Shown: one piece after another, positions 17,093 to 24,613 of the stretch
How positions within the stretch are numbered: position 1 is the stretch's first letter
Layout of the letters: each line of letters begins with the position of its first letter
Program-made: the position numbers and the translations under genes
NCBI RefSeq assembly: GCF_011759375.1
Contig: NZ_JAARML010000002.1
Coordinates: 1,488,001-1,552,000, forward strand
DNA length: 64,000 nt
Origin: Paraflavitalea devenefica
GTDB taxonomy: Bacteria > Bacteroidota > Bacteroidia > Chitinophagales > Chitinophagaceae
Direction of reading: 5' to 3'
Notes under the pieces: generated by a model
Database searches by the model: none
Seen by the model: the letters and a program-made list of their open reading frames with translations, nothing else
What the model was told of the DNA's origin: nothing

Positions 17093-17842
17093 ATGAACAG
17101 GAAATTTTCAACAAACAGCATTTTGTTCTATTGTGTGCTGATCGTATTACCGGGCCTGGCAGGATGTTCCAAAAGCATCAAAACCATGGACGATCCGAAG
17201 TTTATGTCCCTGAGTATCTATGCAAAAACAATAGATGCCCTGCAATTAAAAGTGACCGCCGGTGACGAAATATTGACACAATCCATCGTTACGCCTGATG
17301 GACAAGTAAGCGTAACCTTTCTGCATACGGAGCCGGAGTACCGTTTTGGGGTGTACGATGTATTTACTCACCAGGCTATACTGGATACGCTGGTCTCTAT
17401 CAATACCATCAGGGCTGGGGGCAGGAAGATCGTATTGCTTCAATCGGTGCCGGGTGGAGAGATGGTGTGGGTAGGCCCACCCCCGGCCAGTGAAACCTTG
17501 CCAACCAGTGATTCCACAAAAATGTCTATTGTATACACCCTGGCTGCGTTGCCCGACCAGGTAAAGGTGGTGGTGGAAAATAGTATCGGCAACACCAATA
17601 ACTACCATGCTACGGACAGCTTTCTGCTGCAAAAAGGTGAATTCTCCCATTACTTCACCGGTAACAGAACCTCCAAAGGAAAATTACAGTTGAAGTTTTA
17701 TACGCCCGATAGCAACCGTACGCTGGTAGCAGCGATCACCAATGATTTCAACAGGCTCGACGACAAATTATATGTGTTTGCCTTCCGCACAGGCAAGCTT
17801 TCCAACGGCGTGTATTCGCTCACGGCAGAAAATCTTTATTGA
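17093..17842 (+). CDS. Lipoprotein encoded next to the TonB receptor
   Basis: 249-aa predicted lipoprotein, start MNRKFSTNSILFYCVLIVLP with lipobox LAGCSKS. An in-frame ATG at 17075 would add 6 residues. The mature protein is made of beta segments and has a Pro-rich break at about 130-140 (VGPPPASETLPTSDS) that splits it in two halves. I do not recognise the family; its place directly after the receptor, where SusD would sit in a SusCD pair, suggests a surface-exposed partner or ligand-binding accessory. It shows no SusD TPR-like helices, so it is not SusD. Confidence 0.78.
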   Translation: MNRKFSTNSILFYCVLIVLPGLAGCSKSIKTMDDPKFMSLSIYAKTIDALQLKVTAGDEILTQSIVTPDGQVSVTFLHTEPEYRFGVYDVFTHQAILDTLVSINTIRAGGRKIVLLQSVPGGEMVWVGPPPASETLPTSDSTKMSIVYTLAALPDQVKVVVENSIGNTNNYHATDSFLLQKGEFSHYFTGNRTSKGKLQLKFYTPDSNRTLVAAITNDFNRLDDKLYVFAFRTGKLSNGVYSLTAENLY

Positions 17843-17864
17843 ATCAATTTAATAGTCTCCCGTC

Positions 17865-20537
17865 ATGAAACTATTTTCCACTTTAATCCTTGCTTTATTC
17901 ATTAGCGGCCTGTCTTACGCCCAAAGTATTACAGAGATATTAATGCCACAGTACATGCAGGGTACCGGCAGTTTCACTGCAGCAGACGACCGCCGGGTGC
18001 CTTATGTATGCCGGCTAAAGCTCAATGGACTGCTTCCCAATAAAACCTATCGCTATTATACCCGTATGGCGTTTCCTAATTCTTCCGGTACAAGTGGTGA
18101 AGGGGCGTACATACTTGTAAAAGCCAATGGCGATTTTATACGGGTAACTTCTCCTTCTCTGGCCACTGCCGGACGCTATGACGAATTTACGACCGATGCG
18201 GCGGGCTCACATACGGGTTGGTTTATCTCAGAAGCCAGTAGTTCTACTACCTTTAATCCGGGCACTGAGCTGAAGGTAAGAGTGACCTTAAACAATGGTA
18301 ATGGTGGCATAGGTCCGGTACAGGCGCTTACGACCACCAGCACGGTGAAAATACGGGCATTTGATAATACCCCTGCCGGTGGTTCTTCCATCAGAAGCAC
18401 ACCCGTGACCGGCGCTACTGCCAAAAACTTTGTTTTCCTATGGGATAACCAAGCAGGTACAGGCAGGCCGGTAGCAGGTAGTTTCATTGAAAGCGAAGGA
18501 ACTGCCGGCACCGTGGCGAATGGATATGCGCCGTTTTATGCCAATGATGTGAATGGGGTGGATAAAGCCTGGGGTACGATTGTCCCGAATAACCTGGCCA
18601 ACGGTATTCTGCGGATCGGGCAATACAGTTTGAGTAATGCCAGTGAAGTAGGGTATAAATTATCTTCCGATGGTTACTGGCCTTCACCGGCAGGCGTCAG
18701 GGTAAGCACCGCCAATCCAACAAACGGATTAACGACTACCATCGTGCTGGATGGCGCGGTGGCTAGGCTGGATGGAGCGAACGTTAAATCAGACCAACTG
18801 ATTACCTTCAATACCTTGCCTGCTAAAACCTATGGCGATGCTGATTTTGCCGCCGGTGCTACAGCAGGCGCCGGAACGCCCGTGACTTATTCCAGCAATA
18901 ATGACAATGTGCTCTCTGTTATAAACGGGCAATTGCATATTGCCGGTGCGGGCGCCGCTGATATTACCGTTAATCATCCGGGTGATGATTTTTATAACCC
19001 GGCTCCGCCCGTTGTACAAACCATCACCGTTAACAAGGCGTCACTCACCATCAAAGCAGATGACCAGGCAAAAGTGCAGGGCCAGCCGAATCCGCCGTTG
19101 ACGCTTACCTATACAGGTTTTGTGAACGGGGAGGATGCCACCAGCTTAAACCCGTTGCCGGTGGTGAGCACCACGGCCACCACGGCATCACCGGCCGGCA
19201 CTTATCCCATCACAGCGGACGGGGCCGGTTCTTCCAATTATGCAATTACTTATGAACCCGGTACATTAACAGTGACGTCTGTTGCCCAACAGCAAACGAT
19301 CCAATTTGGTCTGCTGCCGGCTAAAACGTACGGTAATGTCAGCTTCGATCCCGGTGCTATTGCCACCTCAGGATTAACCGTCAGCTATACCAGCGATAAC
19401 CCCGCTGTAGCGGCCATTGTAAACGGCCAAATACAGATTACCGGTGCAGGCACTGCTACCATTACTGCCTCGCAGGCAGGAAGCGATGCTTATGAGCCTG
19501 CTGCTGATGTAACACAAACACTGGTGGTGAATCCTGCCGCTTTAACTATCAGCGCAGATGATAAAACCCGTTTATTCAATCATCTCAATCCTGCATTGAC
19601 GATCACCTATACTGGTTTTGTGAACAATGAAACAGCGGCTGTTTTGTCAAGTCCTGTCATCATAAGCACCACGGCTACCGTATCATCGCCTGTGGGCAAC
19701 TACCCGATTACCGTGGAAGGCGCTACGGCCACGAATTACACCATTACCTTTGACAATGGTACATTAAGGGTGGAGCCTTTGATAGCGCAAACGATCACCT
19801 TCCATGACCTGCCGGTAAAAACCTATGGCAACGCTGCCTTTGCTGCCGGCGCCAAAGCCAGCTCGGGTCTTACTGTTGAATATGCCAGCAGCAATCCTGC
19901 AGTGGCTACGGTTGCCAATGGCATTATCACCATTCATGCAGCAGGCACAGCGACTATTACAGCCAGCCAGCCGGGTGATATGTCTTTTTCATCGGCTGAT
20001 CCGGTTACGAAGCTGCTGACAGTGAAAAAGGCCAACCTCAGTGTGACTGCTAAAAGCCTCACCAAAAAAGAAGGCGAGCCCAATCCATCGCTGACCATCC
20101 TGTACAACGGTTTTGTGAACGGCGATGATGCAGGCGATCTCACACAGGCGCCGTTTATCGGTACGGCTGCCACTACTGCTGCAGTGGCCGGCGTGTATCC
20201 CATTACCGTATCAGGGGGGCTTTCATCCTCCAACTATAATATTGCTTACTTAGATGGTACACTTACGGTGTTACCTGTGAGCAGTGATACATCCGGTTGC
20301 AATGCTTACATCAGTACGCCGGGCAGACTGCGTATCAATTACTATGCTACTACCGCCGAAAAAATAACCATCCAGTTATTCAGCAGCTACGGAGGCAGGG
20401 TACTGAATAACAGTCTGACTGCTGTGAAAGGTATGAACACCTGGTATTTTGAAGTAGGCAATTTGGCAACAGGGGTTTACCCTTTACGCATCAGCAGCGA
20501 AGGGCAGGTACGGAAAACCAAAGTCCTTATCCGTTAA
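17865..20537 (+). CDS. T9SS cargo with three Ig-like/MBG repeats (type A sorting domain)
   Basis: 890-aa secreted surface protein. Signal peptide 1-19 (ends LSYAQ). Residues about 20-305 are a unique N-terminal domain of unknown role. Residues about 310-805 are three tandem repeats of roughly 165 residues, each an Ig-like unit opening with ITFNTLPAKTYGDADF and an MBG unit (LTIKADDQAKVQGQPNPPLT, then YTGFVNGEDATSL and GTYPITADGAGSSNYAI). The C-terminal ~75 residues (KITIQLFSSYGGRVLNNSL, then NLATGVYPLRISSEG) are a type A T9SS sorting domain, so the protein should cross the outer membrane by T9SS and be anchored. It is probably an adhesin or filament-like stalk. It is followed 20 bp later by a PorV homologue. 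Confidence 0.9.
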   Translation: MKLFSTLILALFISGLSYAQSITEILMPQYMQGTGSFTAADDRRVPYVCRLKLNGLLPNKTYRYYTRMAFPNSSGTSGEGAYILVKANGDFIRVTSPSLATAGRYDEFTTDAAGSHTGWFISEASSSTTFNPGTELKVRVTLNNGNGGIGPVQALTTTSTVKIRAFDNTPAGGSSIRSTPVTGATAKNFVFLWDNQAGTGRPVAGSFIESEGTAGTVANGYAPFYANDVNGVDKAWGTIVPNNLANGILRIGQYSLSNASEVGYKLSSDGYWPSPAGVRVSTANPTNGLTTTIVLDGAVARLDGANVKSDQLITFNTLPAKTYGDADFAAGATAGAGTPVTYSSNNDNVLSVINGQLHIAGAGAADITVNHPGDDFYNPAPPVVQTITVNKASLTIKADDQAKVQGQPNPPLTLTYTGFVNGEDATSLNPLPVVSTTATTASPAGTYPITADGAGSSNYAITYEPGTLTVTSVAQQQTIQFGLLPAKTYGNVSFDPGAIATSGLTVSYTSDNPAVAAIVNGQIQITGAGTATITASQAGSDAYEPAADVTQTLVVNPAALTISADDKTRLFNHLNPALTITYTGFVNNETAAVLSSPVIISTTATVSSPVGNYPITVEGATATNYTITFDNGTLRVEPLIAQTITFHDLPVKTYGNAAFAAGAKASSGLTVEYASSNPAVATVANGIITIHAAGTATITASQPGDMSFSSADPVTKLLTVKKANLSVTAKSLTKKEGEPNPSLTILYNGFVNGDDAGDLTQAPFIGTAATTAAVAGVYPITVSGGLSSSNYNIAYLDGTLTVLPVSSDTSGCNAYISTPGRLRINYYATTAEKITIQLFSSYGGRVLNNSLTAVKGMNTWYFEVGNLATGVYPLRISSEGQVRKTKVLIR
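18796..20276 (+). repeat. Three ~495-bp coding repeats (Ig-like + MBG units)
   Basis: Units begin near 18796, 19291 and 19787 and each encodes about 165 residues of the T9SS cargo protein. They share protein motifs (ITFxxLPxKTYG, ASSGLTVEYxSxNPAVA, YTGFVNxxxA, GTLxV) but are well diverged in DNA, so they are old duplications and not recent tandem copies. Confidence 0.8.
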
Positions 20538-20557
20538 CAACATGATCAAGTTTAAAA

Positions 20558-21685
20558 ATGGAAGTAATGCGCAATAAAAAAATAACTATACATGTCCTGA
20601 CAGCCTGCATTGTATTAATGACAGCACACAGGGGGCAATCGCAGGAGCACAATACCAATACCATCAACGTTACCACCACAGCGGTACCCTTTCTGCGTAT
20701 ATCGCCCGACGCGCGCAGCGGCGGGGTAGGGGATGCTGGTATGGGTTTGTCGCCGGATGCCAACAGCATCTATTACAACCTCGCTAAAACACCATTTATA
20801 GCCGCCTCAGCGGGTATAGCCGCCAGTTACAATCCCTGGATGAAAGAAGCGGCCGATGATATGTATCTCCTGGCGCTGGCAGGATTTTACCGCCTGGCCG
20901 ATCATCAGGCGCTGTCGGCCTCGGTCAGGTACTTTAGCCTGGGCAGTACGCCATTTATTGATTACAGCGGGAATAAATTAATGAGCTTCAAGCCAGCCGA
21001 ATATACCCTGGAGCTGGGCTATGCCCGCCAATTATCTTCCAGGATCGGAATAGGTATAACAGGCCGCTACATCCATTCACGCCTGGCTACCGGTGATGCC
21101 AGTGGCGCCAGCTATAAGGCAGGGAATGCGGTAGCCGCAGACATATCTTTCTATTACAATGGGCTGGTTGAAAAGAAAGGCTGGACTGCCGGCCTGTCTC
21201 TATCCAATCTTGGCTCAAAGATCTCCTATGCAGGCAGGGAGCAAAGGGATTTCTTACCGGCCAGTCTAAATGCAGGAGGATCATTTACCGAAACATTGGA
21301 TGAGGACAATGCCATCAGTTTTATGCTGGATGCGAACAAACTGCTGGTGCCGGAGGTGCCGGCCAATTCAGCAGGCATGAAGGCATACAGGGAAACGGGT
21401 GTGATGAAAAGCTGGTTTGATTCTTTCAGCAATGATGCCTGGCAACTGGGGCTTGGCATAGAATACGGTTATAAGGACCTGCTGTATCTGCGGACGGGCT
21501 ATAGCAGAAAAAGCTATGCTGCCGGCAACTGGCAAAGCATTACGGCCGGTATTGGCCTGCAGTGGAACCAGGCCATGCTCAACTTTTCCTATATGGTGCC
21601 CACAGGCGATAAGATCAGCCGCAGTCCGCTCAGCAACACCATCAGGCTGGGGGTGTTGTTTAACTGGCACAACCCGCAGGAATAA
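20558..21685 (+). CDS. PorV-like T9SS outer-membrane protein
   Basis: 375-aa outer-membrane beta-barrel of the PorV/PorQ group (FadL superfamily). Family hallmarks are TTAVPFLRISPDARSGGVGD near the mature N-terminus, SIYYNLAKTPF, ASVRYFSLGSTPFIDYSG, GRYIHSRLATGDASG and FLPASLNAGGSFTETLDEDN, with a Phe/Trp C-terminal strand. PorV accepts T9SS cargo from the translocon and hands it to the PorU attachment complex. Here it lies 20 bp after a cargo gene and away from porU, which suggests a dedicated paralogue for that cargo; whether it is the genome's only porV cannot be seen. An alternative start is the ATG at 20567. A strong terminator follows at 21782. Confidence 0.87.
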   Translation: MEVMRNKKITIHVLTACIVLMTAHRGQSQEHNTNTINVTTTAVPFLRISPDARSGGVGDAGMGLSPDANSIYYNLAKTPFIAASAGIAASYNPWMKEAADDMYLLALAGFYRLADHQALSASVRYFSLGSTPFIDYSGNKLMSFKPAEYTLELGYARQLSSRIGIGITGRYIHSRLATGDASGASYKAGNAVAADISFYYNGLVEKKGWTAGLSLSNLGSKISYAGREQRDFLPASLNAGGSFTETLDEDNAISFMLDANKLLVPEVPANSAGMKAYRETGVMKSWFDSFSNDAWQLGLGIEYGYKDLLYLRTGYSRKSYAAGNWQSITAGIGLQWNQAMLNFSYMVPTGDKISRSPLSNTIRLGVLFNWHNPQE

Positions 21686-21781
21686 ATTCAGGCCCCGCTT
21701 TGAAATCCACAAAACTTTTACTGTCCGCTTCCCCCAAAAGCGTTCCGGTATTTTATGAAGAAGGATTGCGATATTGTTTGC

Positions 21782-21810
21782 AAAGAGGCCGCCGGAGCGG
21801 CCTCTTTTTA
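21782..21810 (+). terminator. Terminator after the PorV-like gene
   Basis: An 11-bp perfect stem (AAAGAGGCCGC at 21782-21792 and GCGGCCTCTTT at 21797-21807) with a CGGA loop, ending in TTTTTA. It closes the fecR-receptor-cargo-porV transcription unit. Confidence 0.85.
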
Positions 21811-21835
21811 ATGCCCCAAAGGCTCGGATATTTCG

Positions 21836-21843
21836 TATTTTTG
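21836..21843 (+). promoter_or_regulatory. Bacteroidota -7 promoter element (TATTTTTG)
   Basis: TATTTTTG matches the Bacteroidota -7 consensus TAnnTTTG. It lies 70 bp upstream of the AbiEi start and just after the preceding terminator, so it is the likely promoter of the abiEi-abiEii pair. No convincing -33 element was seen. Confidence 0.5.
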
Positions 21844-21913
21844 CATGAAATTTACATGAAAATTCGGTCGTCTTTATTGTAGAGTAGCTAGTGTTTTATG
21901 TAATTAAGTAATT

Positions 21914-22489
21914 ATGAGCCAATTAGATGTGTTAAAAAATAACCTAAAGCAAGGTCAAGTGTACCGGCGTAACGATTTAACCAAATGGTCTAAATCGGTA
22001 GACCGGCATTTGCGTGAGCTTACAGAAGATGGGACGCTTGAAAAGTTATCCCAGGGGCTCTATTATTATCCCAAAATGGGCACATTTGGTAAAACACCGC
22101 CAGACGAAGATGTTTTAATAAAGAGTTTCCTGGGCGATAACAGGTTCCTGGTCATGAGTCCGAATGCCTATAATACCCTGGGAGTTGGTACTACACAGTT
22201 GTATAATACAAGATTGGTATACAACCACAAGCGGCATGGTGACTTTCAATTAGGCAACAGGCCATTTTCATTCCGGCAAAAGCCGCATTTTCCAGGCAAG
22301 CTAACCGAGGAGTTTTTGCTGGTAGATCTGTTAAATAACCTGGATACGCTTGCCGAGGATGTAGACAAAGTGCTGGAGCTGGTAAGTGGAAAAGTGAAAA
22401 CTATGGACATAAAAAAACTTAAATCTACTGTGAGCAAATACGGAAACGCCAAAACGAAAAAGTTTTTTAGCTCCACTTTCCAATCTTAG
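21914..22489 (+). CDS. AbiEi-like antitoxin (type IV toxin-antitoxin)
   Basis: 191-aa cytoplasmic protein. The N-terminal ~55 residues form a winged helix (GQVYRRNDLTKWSKSVDRHL, then EDGTLEKLSQGLYYYPKMGT), the DNA-binding domain of AbiEi/DUF6088-type antitoxins. The rest is an antitoxin body with the pattern FLVMSPNAYNTLGVGTTQLY. By family knowledge it represses its own promoter and counteracts the AbiEii nucleotidyltransferase, which follows after 10 bp. Base composition is more AT-rich than in the upstream receptor locus, consistent with mobile defence DNA. Confidence 0.85.
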   Translation: MSQLDVLKNNLKQGQVYRRNDLTKWSKSVDRHLRELTEDGTLEKLSQGLYYYPKMGTFGKTPPDEDVLIKSFLGDNRFLVMSPNAYNTLGVGTTQLYNTRLVYNHKRHGDFQLGNRPFSFRQKPHFPGKLTEEFLLVDLLNNLDTLAEDVDKVLELVSGKVKTMDIKKLKSTVSKYGNAKTKKFFSSTFQS

Positions 22490-22499
22490 TTTATATAGA

Positions 22500-23453
22500 A
22501 TGGCCGCAGATTTCCTCCATAACCACCCGGAATTTGAAGATCTGTTACTGATTCTGGAAAGCCAAACCGGTATTCTTGCCAATCTGATTGAAAAGGATTA
22601 TTGGATTATGCATGTATTGCACGGGCTTAAACGGCAAGGTTATGAGTTTGAATTGAAAGGCGGCACTTCTTTGTCGAAAGGTTTCAGGATCATTGAACGC
22701 TTCTCTGAAGATATTGATATACATATCAAGCCGTCTGCTCACTTCAGCATTAATGAAAATCCCAATAATAATAAGGAAAAGAATGTAGCAGCGAGAAAGG
22801 CCTTTTATGACTGGCTGGTCACTGATATTAAGATCGATGGTATTGTGTCTGTTCAGCGCGATCATGTTTATGACGATCCTAATTTCAGAAGCGGAGGCAT
22901 CCGGTTGCTATATGATAGCAAAACGTCCATCTTGCAAGGTGTAAAGGAAGGTATCTTGCTGGAGGTAGGTTTTGATACAGTGACCCCCAATCAATCAGTT
23001 GCCATCAGTTCCTGGGCCTTTGATCGTGCGCAGGAAACATCAGGCCTTGAAATTATTGACAATCGGGCTGCTGATACCATTTGTTATAATCCGGAGTATA
23101 CTCTTGTCGAGAAATTGCAGACGATTGCGACGAAGTTTCGCAGGGAGCAGGAGACTGGCGTAGAGAGTAAAAATTACATGCGGCAATATTACGACGTGTA
23201 TAGCCTGTTGGGTAACGAAAGAGTTCAGTCATTTATAGGAACTGAAGAATACAAAGCACATAAAGAAAAAAGATTTCCGGCCATTGATTTTAACATCCCT
23301 ATTGCTGGTAATGAGGCTTTCTTACTTTCAGAGCCCGCACTGAGAAAGCGATTTGATGATCGATATAAAGCTACGGCTGCACTGTATTACAATGGTCAAC
23401 CAGACTTCGCAGTGATACTGGAAAGGATAGAAGAATACCTGGACAGGCTTTAA
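22500..23453 (+). CDS. AbiEii/AbiGii-type nucleotidyltransferase toxin
   Basis: 317-aa nucleotidyltransferase toxin. The DNA polymerase beta-like motif is clear: FELKGGTSLSKGFRIIERFS (GGTSLSKG at 54-61) followed by EDIDIHI with Asp71 and Asp73 as metal ligands. The motif III/IV region ADTICYNPEYTLVEKLQTIA with a downstream Arg-rich REQETGVESKNYMRQYYDV is typical of the family. AbiEii/MenT-like enzymes add nucleotides to tRNA or another acceptor and stop growth on phage infection. It is the second gene of the pair with the AbiEi antitoxin. Confidence 0.9.
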   Translation: MAADFLHNHPEFEDLLLILESQTGILANLIEKDYWIMHVLHGLKRQGYEFELKGGTSLSKGFRIIERFSEDIDIHIKPSAHFSINENPNNNKEKNVAARKAFYDWLVTDIKIDGIVSVQRDHVYDDPNFRSGGIRLLYDSKTSILQGVKEGILLEVGFDTVTPNQSVAISSWAFDRAQETSGLEIIDNRAADTICYNPEYTLVEKLQTIATKFRREQETGVESKNYMRQYYDVYSLLGNERVQSFIGTEEYKAHKEKRFPAIDFNIPIAGNEAFLLSEPALRKRFDDRYKATAALYYNGQPDFAVILERIEEYLDRL

Positions 23454-23829
23454 TGTTTTTAGTGCTGATTCCTTACCTGTAATTTTTTATAGAATGTTAC
23501 AGGAACCCGGACCTGCAATATTTCAAAGAAGACTATGCCGGTCCGGGAAGAAGAAAGAAGCTTACAGCCTGCACTGCAAATCCCATATCGGGCCGGACCG
23601 TGTTTCTTAGAAGACAGCTTTTACCCAAAAAAGGGTGAACCGGCTGATCGTTTCCGGGCATCGCCTTCACTTTTCGGGTATTACTTTCATTGATTACCAA
23701 CAGTCTTGAGCTAGCCGTCTGAAAAGCGTGTAAATATTTCCTAAAGTTTCCTAAGTGCCTGTTACTGACAGGAATAAATCTTAATTTAACAGAGCGCAAC
23801 AACCTGTCTGGAAACCCAAAAAGCCTGTC
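23454..23829. other. Non-coding gap between AbiEii and the AbiJ-like gene
   Basis: 376 bp without a credible gene. It holds a 7-bp inverted repeat with a 15-nt AT-rich loop (CCTGTAA near 23477 with TTACAGG near 23499) that could end the AbiE transcript, and an 8-bp GC-rich inverted pair, CGGTCCGG near 23532 and CCGGACCG near 23593. A minus-strand open frame at 23533-23802 has no start context or protein-like composition and I do not accept it. Confidence 0.4.
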
Positions 23830-24606
23830 ATGAAATCAACTCTACGCACAACATCCTCCGCCATAAAACCTGCTTCCCCGGCTGAATTCATCAACCAGGA
23901 CCTCAGGATCCATCTCTGGATGATATTATCAGATCACTTCTTTATAAAATTCAACAACGGATGGTCTTTAACCGAAACGGAGCAAATGGTACATTATATC
24001 CAAACGGAATGCTGCGCCGGCATCGGCAAAGCTCCAACAGTAAGTGATAAGGCTGATCCAAATGACTTCCTCAATAGACTCGAAAGCTGGTTCTTTGAAG
24101 CGGAGTGTTCTAAAGTGTTAGACTTTATAGAATTTATCCTGCCGGTTATACAGCAGAAAGACGATCGTTTCGATGAAGTGATCCTATTCTGCAACTATGC
24201 GATGGAAACAGAGGAGGCCGGCTATCATATCATAAATAATAAAGTGGTCCGGGTATTAACGGACAGGGAGTTGCAGGAAATTCAACAGGCCGTACAGGGA
24301 ATAGCGCAGGATCCTGTGAGTAAACATTTTTCAAAGGCGATCGAACTACTGGGCAACAGGAAAGCGTCCAGCTACCGGGAAGCAGTACTGGAAGCCATAG
24401 CTGCTGTTGATTACGTCATGGAACTGTTTCCGATGTATAGGGTCAATGGGGAAGCCTTATTGCCGATCATCTCCAATCCCAATGGCCTGGTCAGCATCAA
24501 ACATGCATTGACAGAAGGACACATGGCTGTTTCTTTCGACAAAGCCAGGTATTGGTTAGTGGCCTGCGCGGCTGCCATCAACCTGCTGAAAGAAAAAGTA
24601 GGTTAA
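23830..24606 (+). CDS. AbiJ-NTD4-like defence protein
   Basis: 258-aa cytoplasmic protein. The N-terminal half matches the layout of AbiJ N-terminal domain 4 (PF18863): FINQDLRIHLWMILSDHFF, then FFEAECSKVLDFIEFILPVI, then EEAGYHIINNKVVRVLTDRE. The C-terminal half (HFSKAIELLGNRKASSYREA, then VLEAIAAVDYVMEL and DKARYWLVACAAAINLL) is the helical HEPN-like domain usual after it. HEPN proteins of this group are typically RNases; the Rx4-6H catalytic motif is not clearly visible, so activity is uncertain. Its place after AbiEi/AbiEii supports an anti-phage role. Confidence 0.7.
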   Translation: MKSTLRTTSSAIKPASPAEFINQDLRIHLWMILSDHFFIKFNNGWSLTETEQMVHYIQTECCAGIGKAPTVSDKADPNDFLNRLESWFFEAECSKVLDFIEFILPVIQQKDDRFDEVILFCNYAMETEEAGYHIINNKVVRVLTDRELQEIQQAVQGIAQDPVSKHFSKAIELLGNRKASSYREAVLEAIAAVDYVMELFPMYRVNGEALLPIISNPNGLVSIKHALTEGHMAVSFDKARYWLVACAAAINLLKEKVG

Positions 24607-24613
24607 AATAAGG

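Noticed and set aside
17093..17842. The lipoprotein behind the STN receptor as SusD
   Set aside because: It is far too short for SusD (about 250 against 450-600 residues) and shows beta strands, not TPR-like helices.
23533..23802. 89-codon minus-strand frame between AbiEii and the AbiJ-like gene
   Set aside because: No recognisable motif, atypical residue composition, and its 5' end would run into the promoter of the AbiJ-like gene.
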